From NCBI RefSeq assembly GCF_000496695.1, contig NZ_BAUJ01000020.1, positions 32,036 through 96,035 of the forward strand: a stretch of DNA of 64,000 nt, given 5' to 3'. The notes below the pieces were generated by a model, which searched no databases, had not been told where the DNA came from, and saw only the letters and a program-made list of their open reading frames with translations. Origin of the DNA: Vibrio halioticoli NBRC 102217 (GTDB taxonomy: Bacteria; Pseudomonadota; Gammaproteobacteria; Enterobacterales; Vibrionaceae). A program made the position numbers and the translations under genes. This document shows positions 36,840 through 46,684 of the stretch, in pieces (positions within the stretch are counted from its first letter, which is position 1; each line of letters begins with the position of its first letter).

Positions 36840-37370
36840 GTGAATGAAGTAGAAGTAAGCCAGTTTTCTGAGCAAGATGAGCAATTTATGCGTCGTGCTA
36901 TTGAGTTGGCACGCAATGCCGAAAATGAAGGTGAAGTTCCTGTTGGGGCGGTATTGGTTCGAGATAATCAAATTGTCGCTGAGGGATGGAATCGCTGTAT
37001 CGGCACGCACGATGCCACCGCACATGCAGAAATCCAAGTCTTGAGAAAGGCGGGTGAGTCACTGCAAAACTATCGTCTATTAGACACTACCTTATATGTG
37101 ACACTAGAGCCTTGCCCAATGTGTGCAGGCGCACTATTGCATAGCCGAGTAAAGCGCATAGTGTTTGGTGCACCTGATTTAAAAGCGGGCGCAGCAGGCA
37201 CAGTATTAGACTTGTTCTCTAGCCAAGCAGCCTATCATTTTGCTGATGTTGAATCGGGGTTATTAGAACAAGAGTGTCGGGAACAACTACAAGCGTTTTT
37301 TAAACGACGTCGCAAGGAACAAAAAGAGTTAAAGCGTTTACAAAAAGAGGCGCAGCAGAAAGGGGATTAG
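36840..37370 (+). CDS. tadA: tRNA-specific adenosine deaminase TadA
   Basis: An essential zinc deaminase that converts A34 to inosine in tRNA-Arg(ACG). Zinc ligands are H62 (HAE, with proton shuttle E64), C92 and C95 (PCPMC). I choose the GTG at 36840 (NEVEVSQFSEQDEQFMRRAI), which lies after the LysR stop and matches the usual N-terminal length. A longer frame begins at an ATG at 36786 inside the LysR 3' end. The C-terminus is a lysine- and glutamate-rich helix. Confidence 0.94.
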   Translation: MNEVEVSQFSEQDEQFMRRAIELARNAENEGEVPVGAVLVRDNQIVAEGWNRCIGTHDATAHAEIQVLRKAGESLQNYRLLDTTLYVTLEPCPMCAGALLHSRVKRIVFGAPDLKAGAAGTVLDLFSSQAAYHFADVESGLLEQECREQLQAFFKRRRKEQKELKRLQKEAQQKGD

Positions 37371-37405
37371 GCAAACATTTCGCTAGTTAAGTGCCAAATG
37401 TTTGC
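37371..37405. terminator. long dyad after tadA
   Basis: GCAAACATTT and AAATGTTTGC form a perfect 10-bp repeat around 15 bases, starting one base after the tadA stop and near the end of the small leftward gene. No T-run follows on either side, so it may be a weak or RNA-stabilising structure. Confidence 0.45.
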
Positions 37406-37417
37406 GCGCGGGTGTGA

Positions 37418-37552
37418 CTAGATAGCTAACATTACGTAAGAACGATTTCGCCAAAGAAGCTTCTTCTTATTGTTGGCTCGCATACGCTTACGACGGTTAG
37501 CTGAAACGGTGCCACTTGATAACTTCTTTGACAGTTTTCTTTTCAGTTTCAA
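37418..37552 (-). CDS. small basic protein of 44 residues, TTG start
   Basis: A very basic peptide (KLKRKLSKKLSSGTVSANRR, then KRMRANNKKKLLWRNRSY and VMLAI) encoded between tadA and mltF. The start is a TTG at 37552 preceded by AGGAGA at seven bases, a near-ideal ribosome site, which is the main reason for calling it. More than one third of the residues are lysine or arginine, as in small ribosome-associated or nucleic-acid-binding proteins. I do not recognise a family. A reading from an upstream ATG (37603) would add 17 residues that look unrelated. Confidence 0.55.
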   Translation of the reverse strand: MKLKRKLSKKLSSGTVSANRRKRMRANNKKKLLWRNRSYVMLAI

Positions 37553-37746
37553 CGAACAATCTCCTATGAAATTTACGGCAGCAAACGTTTGAATTACACA
37601 CATTATTGTTGTTTGCTGTACTCATATATAGAGGATGATTGTTACCGTTATATGAAATCAAGCAAAGGAAACATCTCTCAAATAAAGCAAGCTCTTGCAT
37701 ATTTACATTTAAAATGTGAACCATCTCAACTGTTTGGACGCGATTA

Positions 37747-39237
37747 CTATTTTGAATCGCTGTCCATTGACGTATTGGCTGCTGAATGTGTCATGTGCGG
37801 CGCTTCAATGACGGTTAGATCATCAGTGCCGGTTTCCACTTTATTATGATCACGCTGATCAATATGACCTATGATGCTTTGGTAGTATCGGCGAATACTT
37901 TCTACGTAGTTGAGTGCTTCATCACCACGGGCATAGCCATAACGAGTGTATTCGTAATAGCCTTTTTTACGCAGTTTTGGTAAGCGGGTTTTCACATCAC
38001 TCCACAGATCGGGATTGGCTCCTTGAGCTTTGGCGATACGTCTAGCATCCATCACATGACCATATCCGACATTATAGGAGGCCAATGCAAACCAAATTTT
38101 TTCATGTTGATTGATACTGTCAGGAATTCGATTGACGATCTTTCTTAGATATTCAACGCCGCCACGAATCGATTGCTCTGGATCTAGGCGATCTTTTACC
38201 CCTACGCTTTTAGCGGTAGGTAGAGTCAACATCATCATGCCTCGCACTCCCGTTGGAGACTTAGCTTTAGGGTTCCAGTGAGATTCTTGATAGGCGAGTG
38301 CGGCCACTAAACGCCAATCAAACTCGCCAGCGTATTTTTGGAATAGTGATTCCCATTTTGGCAGTTTGCTGTCCAGTGCGCGGACAAAGGCGCGAGTATC
38401 CACATAATCAAAGTCGTCGATGTGACCAAAGTATTTCTCTTCAATAAGACGCAACTGACCGTCTTGGTGAATGTTGCCAAAAAACTCGATTACTAAGGCG
38501 TATAGACTCTCATCAACCCCGCGCGGTAAGTACCATGAAGTAGGTTGATCTTCGGTAAGCTCAAAAGCTAAGGCGATATTTGGGTAGATGCGCTGCGCAA
38601 GTGACAGTTCGATAGAGTCAACCACGGTAAATAAACGTTCGCCCGTGGAAACTTGTTTTAGCAGATCATTGGTATCGTAACTATCGGTGATGGTGTATTT
38701 CAGGTCGGGGTGCGTTTTGGCTAAATCCAACAAGGTTTGTTGAAAGTGTGAGCCTTTGACCACAGTAATGGATTCGCCACTGTCGATAAGCTGTTTTAGG
38801 TTGCGAGGACGCCAAGTGCCTTTTTTATACACCACTTGCTGACTGACGTAGTAGTAAGCCGGTCCGGCACGAAATGTTTTCACTCGATTGGGCGCTTGGG
38901 TGAGCCCAGCCGCCACGATATCTATTTCACCATTTTGCAACGCAGGGAACAGTTCAGAGAGGCGATAAGCGGGTTTGATTTCCAGACGAACCCCTAATTG
39001 ATTAGCAAAAGCAGAGGCAAGGTCGTACTCCATGCCTGTGGGGCCGTCGGGGCCAATATAATAGGAAAGCTGATTGTTTAGCGTGCCGACACGTAATACG
39101 CCACGTTCTTGGATTTTTTGTAGCTCTGTTTGTGTATCGGTATCGTATTGACAGCCAACAACAGAAAGCAAGGTCACTATGGTGATAGCCAATGTACAAA
39201 ATTTCGTTAACCATTTAGTGAACACTGACGTGCGCAT
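37747..39237 (-). CDS. mltF: membrane-bound lytic murein transglycosylase F
   Basis: This enzyme cleaves the glycan backbone of peptidoglycan to 1,6-anhydromuropeptides at the periplasmic face. The N-terminal signal or anchor ends near VVGC29, which could be a lipoprotein cysteine. A solute-binding-protein-like domain follows (about residues 47-270), then a lysozyme-like SLT domain with catalytic E318 in ALAYQESHWNP and the motif GVRGMMMLT. The 496 residues match the family. Transcribed leftward, it is divergent from purL. Confidence 0.95.
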   Translation of the reverse strand: MRTSVFTKWLTKFCTLAITIVTLLSVVGCQYDTDTQTELQKIQERGVLRVGTLNNQLSYYIGPDGPTGMEYDLASAFANQLGVRLEIKPAYRLSELFPALQNGEIDIVAAGLTQAPNRVKTFRAGPAYYYVSQQVVYKKGTWRPRNLKQLIDSGESITVVKGSHFQQTLLDLAKTHPDLKYTITDSYDTNDLLKQVSTGERLFTVVDSIELSLAQRIYPNIALAFELTEDQPTSWYLPRGVDESLYALVIEFFGNIHQDGQLRLIEEKYFGHIDDFDYVDTRAFVRALDSKLPKWESLFQKYAGEFDWRLVAALAYQESHWNPKAKSPTGVRGMMMLTLPTAKSVGVKDRLDPEQSIRGGVEYLRKIVNRIPDSINQHEKIWFALASYNVGYGHVMDARRIAKAQGANPDLWSDVKTRLPKLRKKGYYEYTRYGYARGDEALNYVESIRRYYQSIIGHIDQRDHNKVETGTDDLTVIEAPHMTHSAANTSMDSDSK

Positions 39238-39403
39238 AGTGTTTTGTCACTCCAACAATCGAGGGTAATTATTTTAATTATACGCCTTTATATCAAACCC
39301 ACTATCAAGGGGGAAGTGAAACAGTATTAACAAGTACTTAACTCAAGTTTCATTTTTTATGAGGCGCAATTTATCCTCAACTAAGCCTTTGACGCAAAAA
39401 TTT

Positions 39404-39454
39404 GCGCAAACGGTTGCTTTTTGTGTTACTTCACAAAAAGATTTGCTTTATAAT
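39404..39454 (+). promoter_or_regulatory. purL promoter region: PurR box, dyad and -10
   Basis: GCGCAAACGGTTGCTT at 39404-39419 closely matches the PurR operator. A perfect 9-bp dyad, CTTTTTGTG (39417-39425) and CACAAAAAG (39432-39440), follows, then a consensus TATAAT at 39449-39454. No good -35 is visible, so the dyad may bind an activator. The rest of the 324-base gap shows nothing else. Confidence 0.7.
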
Positions 39455-39561
39455 ACGCCCGAAACAGCAGAGGCAATACTGAAGTAAAAATAATAAAAAA
39501 TCATAACTTATTGTTTTTACTTGAATATTATCTTTAATCCATCATCAAGAGACCTAAGCAC

Positions 39562-42500
39562 ATGAGAATTTTGCGTGGCTCCCCAGCTCTTTCTGAGTTT
39601 CGTGTACAAAAATTACTAGAACTTTGTCGTGAACAAGGCCTACCTGTTACAGGTATTTATGCTGAGTTTATGCATTTTGCAGACGTAAGTGCAGAACTTG
39701 ACGCCTCAGAGACAGATAAGCTAGAAAAACTGCTTACCTATGGTCCAACGATCGAAGAACATGAACCACAAGGGACTTTATTCCTTGTGACTCCACGCCC
39801 TGGCACCATCTCCCCATGGTCATCTAAATCAACTGATATTGCCCACAATTGTGGTCTAGACACAGTGAAGCGTCTAGAACGTGGTACGGCTTACTACGTT
39901 GAGACATCAGTCGCCTTAGATGAAGTACAAATCAAGGCTGTGAAAGCATTGATTCATGACCGCATGATGGAAGTGGTCTTTAATGAGATGGAACAAGCTT
40001 CAGCGTTATTTACAGTTGCAGAACCTGCGCCACACACTGTGGTTGACTTGCTTGCTGGTGGCCGTAAAGCCCTAGAAGAAGCGAACATCACCCTAGGTCT
40101 TGCACTAGCTGAAGACGAAATTGATTACCTAGTTGAGAACTTCAATAAACTAGGCCGTAATCCAAACGACATCGAGCTGATGATGTTTGCTCAAGCAAAC
40201 TCTGAGCACTGTCGTCATAAGATCTTTAACGCCGATTGGACAATCGATGGCGTCGCGCAAGACAAGTCATTGTTCAAAATGATCAAAAACACCATGGAAG
40301 TGACTCCTGACCACGTATTGTCTGCTTATAAAGATAACGCAGCGGTAATGGAAGGTTCTAAAGTAGGTCGTTTCTTCCCAGATCCAGAAACTCGCCAATA
40401 CTCTTACAATCATGAAGATGCGCACATCTTAATGAAGGTTGAGACTCATAACCACCCAACCGCTATTTCTCCTTGGCCGGGTGCTTCTACCGGTTCTGGC
40501 GGCGAAATTCGTGATGAAGGCGCAACCGGTATTGGTGGTAAACCAAAAGCAGGTTTAGTGGGCTTTACCACATCTAACCTACGCATTCCTGGTTTTGAAC
40601 AGCCTTGGGAAACGGACTTTGGTAAACCAGGTCGCATCGTAACCGCGTTGGATATTATGACTGAAGGCCCACTAGGTGGCGCAGCATTTAACAACGAATT
40701 TGGTCGTCCAAACCTATTGGGTTACTTCCGTACTTACGAAGAAAAAGTGACGTCTCACGCCGGTGAAGAAATCCGTGGTTACCACAAGCCGATTATGTTG
40801 GCAGGTGGCATGGGTAACATCCGTGACGAGCACGTGCAAAAACGTGAAATTCCAGTGGGCGCAAAACTGATTGTTCTTGGCGGCCCTGCGATGAACATTG
40901 GCCTTGGCGGCGGCGCGGCCTCTTCTATGGCTTCAGGCCAATCGGCAGAAGATCTTGATTTTGCTTCAGTACAACGTGAAAACCCAGAGATGGAACGTCG
41001 TTGTCAGGAAGTAATTGACCGCTGTTGGCAGTTAGGTGAAGAAAACCCAATCGCCTTTATCCACGATGTGGGCGCTGGCGGTATCTCAAACGCACTTCCT
41101 GAGCTTGTTGATGACGGCGAGCGTGGCGGTAAATTCCAGCTACGTGACGTGCCAAACGATGAGCCGGGCATGAGCCCTCTTGAAATTTGGTGTAATGAAT
41201 CTCAAGAACGCTACGTAATGGCGGTTGCTGATGAAAACATGGCGACTTTCGACGCTATTTGTAAGCGTGAGCGTGCACCGTACGCTGTAGTAGGTATTGC
41301 AACTGAAGAGCGTGAACTAACGCTAGAAGATACTCACTTCGATAACATGCCAATTGACATGCCGATGGATGTATTGCTTGGCAAAACACCTAAAATGTAC
41401 CGTGATGCGAAAACGCTAAAAGTCGATAGCCCTGCTATCAACCGTGACGGTGTTGAGCTAAACGAAGCCATTGATCGCGTACTGCGTTTGCCAACGGTTG
41501 CTGAGAAAACCTTCCTTATCACCATCGGTGACCGTAGCGTTACTGGCCTTGTAGCTCGTGACCAAATGGTCGGCCCTTGGCAGGTTCCAGTGGCTAACTG
41601 TGCGGTAACGGCGGCAAGTTACGATACTTACCACGGCGAATCTATGTCTATCGGTGAGCGTACTCCGGTTGCTCTGCTAGACTTTGGCGCATCTGCACGT
41701 TTGGCGGTAGGTGAGTCTCTAACTAACATCGCAGGTACTGATATCGGCGATATTAAACGCATTAAGCTTTCGGCTAACTGGATGTCTCCAGCAGGTCACC
41801 CTGGTGAAGACGCGGGTCTTTACGAAGCGGTTAAAGCGGTAGGCGAAGAGCTATGTCCTGCGCTGGGTCTAACTATCCCTGTGGGTAAAGACTCAATGTC
41901 AATGAAGACTAAGTGGAATGAAAACGGCGAAGACAAAGAAGTGACTTCTCCTCTTTCACTAGTAATTACGGCATTTGGTCGTGTTGAAGATGTTCGTAAG
42001 ACTGTGACTCCTCAGCTACGCACTGACAAAGGCGAATCAAGCCTAGTATTGGTTGACCTTGGTAACGGTAAAAACCGTTTAGGCGCAACAGCGCTAGCGC
42101 AAGTGTACAAACAACTGGGCGACAAGCCAGCTGACGTTGACAACGCAGAGCAGCTAAAAGGCTTCTTCGATGCAATGCAAACCTTGGTTCGTGATGACAA
42201 GCTAGTGGCTTACCACGATAAAGGCGATGGCGGTTTATTTGTTACGCTTGCAGAGATGGCATTTGCCGGTCACTGTGGCGTGAAAGCGGATATCTCTGAG
42301 CTTGGCGAAGACGTTCTAGCGGCACTATTTAACGAAGAGTTAGGCGCAGTTGTTCAAGTTAACAATAGCGACCTAGACTTTGTTCGCACTGTACTGGCAA
42401 GTAACGGCCTAGAAGCATGTTCTCATGTTATCGGCACAGTTGAAGCAACCGATAAAGTAGAAATCTACGCTCACGGCGCAGCCGTTGTTGACCGTTCACG

Positions 42501-43455
42501 TACTGAGCTACGTACTATCTGGGCTGAAACTACGCATAAGATGCAAGCACTGCGTGATAACCCTGTGTGTGCTGACCAAGAGTTTGCCGCCAAGAAAGAC
42601 AACTCAGACCCAGGTCTGAACGTGGATCTTACTTTTGACGTAAACGAAGATATCGCAGCGCCTTACATTGCTACTGGCGTTAAACCTAAGATGGCTATCT
42701 TGCGTGAGCAAGGCGTGAACTCTCACGTGGAAATGGCGGCTGCTTTTGACCGTGCTGGTTTCGATTCTGTGGATATCCACATGAGCGATATCTTAACCGG
42801 TCAAGCGGTACTTGAAGAATACCAAGGCCTAGTGGCTTGTGGTGGCTTCTCTTATGGTGACGTATTGGGCGCAGGTGAAGGTTGGGCTAAGTCTGTATTG
42901 TTTAATGCGCAAGCTCGTGACCAATTTGCTGGTTTCTTCAACCGTCAAGACACTTTCTCATTAGGTGTATGTAACGGTTGTCAGATGCTATCCAATCTTA
43001 AAGAGTTGATTCCGGGTGCTGACTTATGGCCGCGCTTTGTACGCAACGAATCTGAGCGTTTTGAAGCTCGCTTTAGCTTGGTTGAAGTGCAAAAATCGGA
43101 CTCTGTATTCTTTGATGGTATGGCTGGCTCTCGCATGCCAATCGCTGTTTCTCACGGTGAAGGCCGCGTAGAAGTGAAAGACTCAGCTCACCTGAATGCG
43201 ATTGAGAACTCTGGTACGGTTGCGCTTCGTTACGTTGATAATAACGGTAACGCGACTCAGCAATACCCGAACAACCCGAACGGTTCACCAAACGCAATCA
43301 CAGGTCTAACAACCGCAGATGGCCGTGTCACTATCATGATGCCTCACCCAGAGCGTGTATTTAGAACTGTGGCAAACTCTTGGGCTCCTGAGTCTTGGGG
43401 CGAAGATTCTGCTTGGATGCGCATGTTCCGTAACGTTCGTAAGAACATCGGCTAA
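39562..43455 (+). CDS. purL: phosphoribosylformylglycinamidine synthase
   Basis: This large 1297-residue enzyme converts FGAR to FGAM in purine synthesis using ATP and glutamine. The N-terminal domain, two FGAM-synthetase repeats ([23 protein letters not shown] with ATP-binding loops, and a second half) and a C-terminal class I glutamine amidotransferase are all present. The amidotransferase nucleophile cysteine is in [10 protein letters not shown] and its catalytic histidine in [11 protein letters not shown] PurR box upstream fits repression by purines. It is a single-gene unit with a terminator. Confidence 0.98.
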   Translation: MRILRGSPALSEFRVQKLLELCREQGLPVTGIYAEFMHFADVSAELDASETDKLEKLLTYGPTIEEHEPQGTLFLVTPRPGTISPWSSKSTDIAHNCGLDTVKRLERGTAYYVETSVALDEVQIKAVKALIHDRMMEVVFNEMEQASALFTVAEPAPHTVVDLLAGGRKALEEANITLGLALAEDEIDYLVENFNKLGRNPNDIELMMFAQANSEHCRHKIFNADWTIDGVAQDKSLFKMIKNTMEVTPDHVLSAYKDNAAVMEGSKVGRFFPDPETRQYSYNHEDAHILMKVETHNHPTAISPWPGASTGSGGEIRDEGATGIGGKPKAGLVGFTTSNLRIPGFEQPWETDFGKPGRIVTALDIMTEGPLGGAAFNNEFGRPNLLGYFRTYEEKVTSHAGEEIRGYHKPIMLAGGMGNIRDEHVQKREIPVGAKLIVLGGPAMNIGLGGGAASSMASGQSAEDLDFASVQRENPEMERRCQEVIDRCWQLGEENPIAFIHDVGAGGISNALPELVDDGERGGKFQLRDVPNDEPGMSPLEIWCNESQERYVMAVADENMATFDAICKRERAPYAVVGIATEERELTLEDTHFDNMPIDMPMDVLLGKTPKMYRDAKTLKVDSPAINRDGVELNEAIDRVLRLPTVAEKTFLITIGDRSVTGLVARDQMVGPWQVPVANCAVTAASYDTYHGESMSIGERTPVALLDFGASARLAVGESLTNIAGTDIGDIKRIKLSANWMSPAGHPGEDAGLYEAVKAVGEELCPALGLTIPVGKDSMSMKTKWNENGEDKEVTSPLSLVITAFGRVEDVRKTVTPQLRTDKGESSLVLVDLGNGKNRLGATALAQVYKQLGDKPADVDNAEQLKGFFDAMQTLVRDDKLVAYHDKGDGGLFVTLAEMAFAGHCGVKADISELGEDVLAALFNEELGAVVQVNNSDLDFVRTVLASNGLEACSHVIGTVEATDKVEIYAHGAAVVDRSRTELRTIWAETTHKMQALRDNPVCADQEFAAKKDNSDPGLNVDLTFDVNEDIAAPYIATGVKPKMAILREQGVNSHVEMAAAFDRAGFDSVDIHMSDILTGQAVLEEYQGLVACGGFSYGDVLGAGEGWAKSVLFNAQARDQFAGFFNRQDTFSLGVCNGCQMLSNLKELIPGADLWPRFVRNESERFEARFSLVEVQKSDSVFFDGMAGSRMPIAVSHGEGRVEVKDSAHLNAIENSGTVALRYVDNNGNATQQYPNNPNGSPNAITGLTTADGRVTIMMPHPERVFRTVANSWAPESWGEDSAWMRMFRNVRKNIG

Positions 43456-43483
43456 TAGCTAAGCCATAGCAACATTATTTAAT

Positions 43484-43509
43484 AAGCGACCTTAACGGTC
43501 GCTTTTTTT
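43484..43509 (+). terminator. purL terminator
   Basis: AAGCGACC and GGTCGCTT pair around a 5-base loop and are followed by seven T. Confidence 0.93.
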
Positions 43510-43641
43510 ATAAATGCGATCGGGTCATGCAATGTGAATAAAAATGTAAATATTTCTTATTTTTCAATGGCAAAGGTTTAATAGTGAACTACCTTAATAG
43601 AGCTAATTAATTTTTCTATGCTCTAATAAGGGATTGTTTGT

Positions 43642-44178
43642 ATGAGAAAATTTTGTTTGAAAGCCATTGGCGCCGCTGTGCTAGCTGCATCGCTGACCGG
43701 TTGTATTGGTAGCAACGCAGTAACAGGTTACGTGATGAAGTTTAACCTTGAAGTGGTGGATAACCGTTATGCTCGTGGTGGTGTGAACATGCTACTTGCA
43801 CCTGCGTATGCTTTGTCAGTAGCTGCCGATACATTGATCTTCAACTCCATCGAATTCTGGGCAGGCAAAAACCCGCTAAATGGCAAGCCGCATATCTTCG
43901 ACTCAAAAGTTGAAACTATGTACAACATGAACGATGATCTTGACCCATCACTTACCGAAGCGCCACTAGATCCTATTAGTATGCGTCAGGTTGAATCATC
44001 GACGTTTGAAGCGATTGATGCTAATACAGTGCAAATGAATGTCACTTATAATAATGGTGAAAAAGCACTGATTGAAGGTGTGCGCGATGGTGAGAAAGTT
44101 AGCTATTACTACAATGGTGACTTGGTCGCAGAAACGACACTTGCACAACTGCAAGAGCTAGCAGCAACGAAAGCTTAG
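43642..44178 (+). CDS. DUF3332-type lipoprotein
   Basis: A 178-residue exported lipoprotein of unknown function. The signal peptide ends in LAASLTGC, giving C21. The mature start (SNAVTGYVMKFNLEVVDNRY) and the hydrophobic block MLLAPAYALSVAADTLIFN match the DUF3332 family found in vibrios and relatives. It is transcribed alone, with a strong terminator after it, between purL and the convergent pepD gene. Confidence 0.82.
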   Translation: MRKFCLKAIGAAVLAASLTGCIGSNAVTGYVMKFNLEVVDNRYARGGVNMLLAPAYALSVAADTLIFNSIEFWAGKNPLNGKPHIFDSKVETMYNMNDDLDPSLTEAPLDPISMRQVESSTFEAIDANTVQMNVTYNNGEKALIEGVRDGEKVSYYYNGDLVAETTLAQLQELAATKA

Positions 44179-44196
44179 TGTTGGTTATAGAATAGA

Positions 44197-44221
44197 AAAA
44201 GCCGAGCATTGCTCGGCTTTT
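44197..44221. terminator. bidirectional terminator
   Basis: AAAAGCCGAGC and GCTCGGCTTTT form an 11-bp perfect stem between the DUF3332 gene and pepD. Confidence 0.93.
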
Positions 44222-44260
44222 GTCGTTTAAGGGCATAGTTAAGTATAGCTAAGCGCTTAA

Positions 44261-45733
44261 CTAACCTTTGTTTGGAATGTGTTTGAGTAGATTGACCATT
44301 TGTTCCCAGTAAAGATCAACGGTATCAATTTTTACTTTTTCATCCGGTGAGTGAGGGAAGCGGATAGTCGGGCCAAACGACAGCATATCCATATTCGGGT
44401 AAGGCTTTTTGAATAGGCCACACTCTAAACCGGCATGGATAACCATAATGTTAGGGATGTGTCCGTATACTTGCTGATACATATCGCGGAATACCGCCAT
44501 GATTTCTGAATTTGCATCCGGTTTCCAGCCAGGGTAAGCGCCAGAGAAAGTCACTTTTGCGCCAGCCAAAGTTGCCACAGAAGTGAGCATGCTTTCGACT
44601 TGACGACGACCTGAATCAATTAAAGAACGAATCAAGCACAGCGCAGTCACTTTATCTTGCTCGGTCGTAATCACGCCAAGGTTTAGCGAGGTTTCAACCA
44701 CACCTTCAATCGCATCACTCATGCGGATTACGCCATTCGGGCATGCATTTAGCGCGGCAATTAACGCTTGCTGGCTTTGCTCAGAGAATACACCGAACTG
44801 CGCTTCTACATCTTCAATGAAAGTCGCAATAGTCGTTTCAATAGCACCTAACTCAGCGGTTAAGGTCTTGGTGTATTCGGTAAGTGCTGTTGCTAATTTG
44901 CCAATGTTTTGCGTTGCAACGGCGAGAGTAACAGAGCCTTCACGAGGAATAGCGTTGCGCAGGCTACCACCATTGAAATCAATCAATTTTAGGTCAAGTT
45001 GCAAAGCGTGATCGGCAAGGAAGCGAGCCAGCAGTTTGTTAGCATTGCCACGGCCTGTGTGAATATCACAACCAGAGTGACCGCCTTTTAAGCCTTTTAA
45101 AATCAGTTTTTTCGCAACAAAACCTTCCGGAATTGCTTCACGTTGCACGTCAAATTCAAGACTAGAGTCAATACCGCCAGCACAGCCCATGTAGACTTCG
45201 CCTTCTTGCTCTGAATCGGTATTAAGTAGGATGTCACCTTCTAGCCAACCTTCTTGAAGAGCGAATGCACCTGTCATCCCTGCTTCTTCATCAATAGTCA
45301 GCAGTACTTCAATTGGGCCATGCTCAATATCTGTTGCGGCTAGTACAGCAAGACAGGATGCCATGCCAATACCGTTATCAGCGCCAAGGGTAGTGCCAGT
45401 TGCTGTTACCCATTCACCATCAATATAAGGAAGGATAGGATCGAGGGTAAAGTCGTGTTCGGTATCTTCGTTTTTTTGCGGAACCATATCGAGGTGCGCT
45501 TGTAGTACCACCCCTTTTTTGTTTTCCATGCCTGCGGTAGCGGGTTTTTTGATAAACAGATTACCAGCGCTATCGGATTTCACCGCCAGACCTTGTGCTT
45601 TTGCCCACTCTACAATGTGGTCAGAAAGTGCTTGCTCATGTTTTGATGGGTGAGGGATAGAGCAAATTTTATCGAAAAATGGCCAGATCGGGTTTTGCGT
45701 TTGCGCAGTGATCTCGCTAAGAAATGTGGACAT
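44261..45733 (-). CDS. pepD: aminoacyl-histidine dipeptidase (peptidase D)
   Basis: A cytosolic M20-family metallopeptidase that cleaves dipeptides such as carnosine. Zinc-ligand motifs are AHLDMVPQ, ADNGIGMA, DEEAGMTG and the C-terminal HAGLECG. The 490 residues match E. coli PepD. A GGAG ribosome site precedes the ATG. The leader carries a small hairpin at 45758-45779. It is transcribed leftward away from the long intergenic region. Confidence 0.96.
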   Translation of the reverse strand: MSTFLSEITAQTQNPIWPFFDKICSIPHPSKHEQALSDHIVEWAKAQGLAVKSDSAGNLFIKKPATAGMENKKGVVLQAHLDMVPQKNEDTEHDFTLDPILPYIDGEWVTATGTTLGADNGIGMASCLAVLAATDIEHGPIEVLLTIDEEAGMTGAFALQEGWLEGDILLNTDSEQEGEVYMGCAGGIDSSLEFDVQREAIPEGFVAKKLILKGLKGGHSGCDIHTGRGNANKLLARFLADHALQLDLKLIDFNGGSLRNAIPREGSVTLAVATQNIGKLATALTEYTKTLTAELGAIETTIATFIEDVEAQFGVFSEQSQQALIAALNACPNGVIRMSDAIEGVVETSLNLGVITTEQDKVTALCLIRSLIDSGRRQVESMLTSVATLAGAKVTFSGAYPGWKPDANSEIMAVFRDMYQQVYGHIPNIMVIHAGLECGLFKKPYPNMDMLSFGPTIRFPHSPDEKVKIDTVDLYWEQMVNLLKHIPNKG

Positions 45734-45757
45734 GGTGATACTCCTTCATGCTTATAA

Positions 45758-45779
45758 GTACTGTCTTTACAGACGGTAC
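45758..45779 (-). promoter_or_regulatory. hairpin in the pepD leader
   Basis: GTACTGTCT and AGACGGTAC pair with one mismatch around TTAC, about 25 bases before the pepD start. It could be an operator or RNA structure; no T-run follows. Confidence 0.35.
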
Positions 45780-46002
45780 ATTGACTGGCATTGATATAGC
45801 TCAGTTTAATGGGGTTAGGATATCACTCACTGCTAGGGTTGCACAGGCAAAGTAAGGTTTGTGATGTCAGCTTATAGTGAGTTGTTAATTTATTGCAATC
45901 AATGTGTATTTAGTTAATTTATTTTACTGGTGAAATTAAATTACAGAAACAAGCTCGTAAATTGCACTAAATGGAAAAATTGACGCTTTTGAATAAATAT
46001 AC

Positions 46003-46031
46003 TTGTAATTAAATTACAGTATTGGTAATAT
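46003..46031 (+). promoter_or_regulatory. promoter of a candidate non-coding RNA, with palindrome
   Basis: TTGTAA (46003-46008), a 17-bp spacer and TAATAT (46026-46031) resemble a sigma-70 promoter. A perfect 15-base palindrome (TGTAATT-A-AATTACA, 46004-46018) overlaps the -35. Its 13-base right portion is repeated at 45934-45946. Confidence 0.5.
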
Positions 46032-46201
46032 ATTTCCTGTCGATACAGACCACCCTTCTGTGAGTCACCCCACTCATTATTTGGTCTGTACCAATGCTAA
46101 ATTAAAGCGCAAACTTGTTGTTTTTCAACTGGTTAGCCTTGAGATTATAGATGTGTAACTTTTGGACTTGTTGGTCGAGATTATTATGTATCTACAGTTT
46201 C

Positions 46202-46222
46202 AACCCTGTAATAGGGTTTTTA
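46202..46222 (+). terminator. internal terminator-like hairpin
   Basis: AACCCT and AGGGTT pair around GTAAT and are followed by TTTA. It could give a shorter RNA of about 185 nt. Confidence 0.6.
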
Positions 46223-46281
46223 AGCATGTGATTGAACTTCGGTTCACCCCTGATATATTGGAAATTAATTACTGATTTCAT

Positions 46282-46310
46282 AAGCCGTCCATCTGGAACG
46301 GCTTTTTTTT
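46282..46310 (+). terminator. strong terminator with no upstream gene
   Basis: AAGCCGT and ACGGCTT pair, with an inner CCA/TGG extension, and eight T follow. No coding gene lies upstream on this strand, which implies a non-coding transcript. Confidence 0.9.
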
Positions 46311-46623
46311 CGCCTGCAGTTTCTACTTTTAAAATGAAAAGCATACTCATTTCAAATTGTAAATCTTGCACTTTAGTTGCTCTGGGAGGAGTAGAGAGGC
46401 GAATAGGGGGTTTTTATGTGCTACATCCTTAAATAATTGCTGCTAATGCGATGAAAGATTTTAAGGAGTATAAAAAACGCACAAATTAATTGTTTGGATT
46501 TAGTCAAAATATATTTATTAATATCAATGGCTTAGTGCGTATGGTTGCATGTGAAATAAATAAGGAATGTGTGTTCATTAAAGAAATAGACGAAGCAGTA
46601 TGGTATTTCGTCATGTTACTCTC

Positions 46624-46661
46624 TATAATTCACGCCAATTTATTTACGCAAACGTTTACTT
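46624..46661 (+). promoter_or_regulatory. permease promoter -10 and PurR box
   Basis: TATAAT at 46624-46629 is followed by ACGCAAACGTTTACTT (46646-46661), a strong PurR operator match lying just downstream of the expected start site. It ends 23 bases before the permease ATG, so repression by purines is likely. Confidence 0.75.
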
Positions 46662-46684
46662 TTATATATTTTTAGGAATTGATA

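Larger units (their letters stand above)
46038..46310 (+). ncRNA. candidate structured non-coding RNA
   Basis: A gene-free stretch with dense RNA structure lies in the 951-base gap between pepD and the purine permease. A 9-bp stem (TACAGACCA 46044-46052, TGGTCTGTA 46082-46090) encloses an inner hairpin TGAGT-CACCCC-ACTCA (46061-46076). Further on are a terminator-like hairpin (46202-46222), a UUCG tetraloop hairpin (TGAAC/GTTCA, 46233-46246) and a strong terminator at 46282-46310. A promoter lies just upstream. No reading frame explains the structure. The boundaries are predicted, and I do not recognise a known RNA family. The rest of the gap (46311-46620) shows nothing notable. Confidence 0.5.

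Noticed and set aside
46232..46675. Two short frames (46232-46432 and 46490-46675) before the purine permease
   Set aside because: The first runs through a strong terminator, and the second ends over the PurR box. Neither has a ribosome site or family features.
45734..46684. Purine riboswitch controlling the permease
   Set aside because: I looked for the conserved purine-aptamer core and did not see it; a PurR box explains the regulation. The structured RNA ends about 370 bases before the gene.
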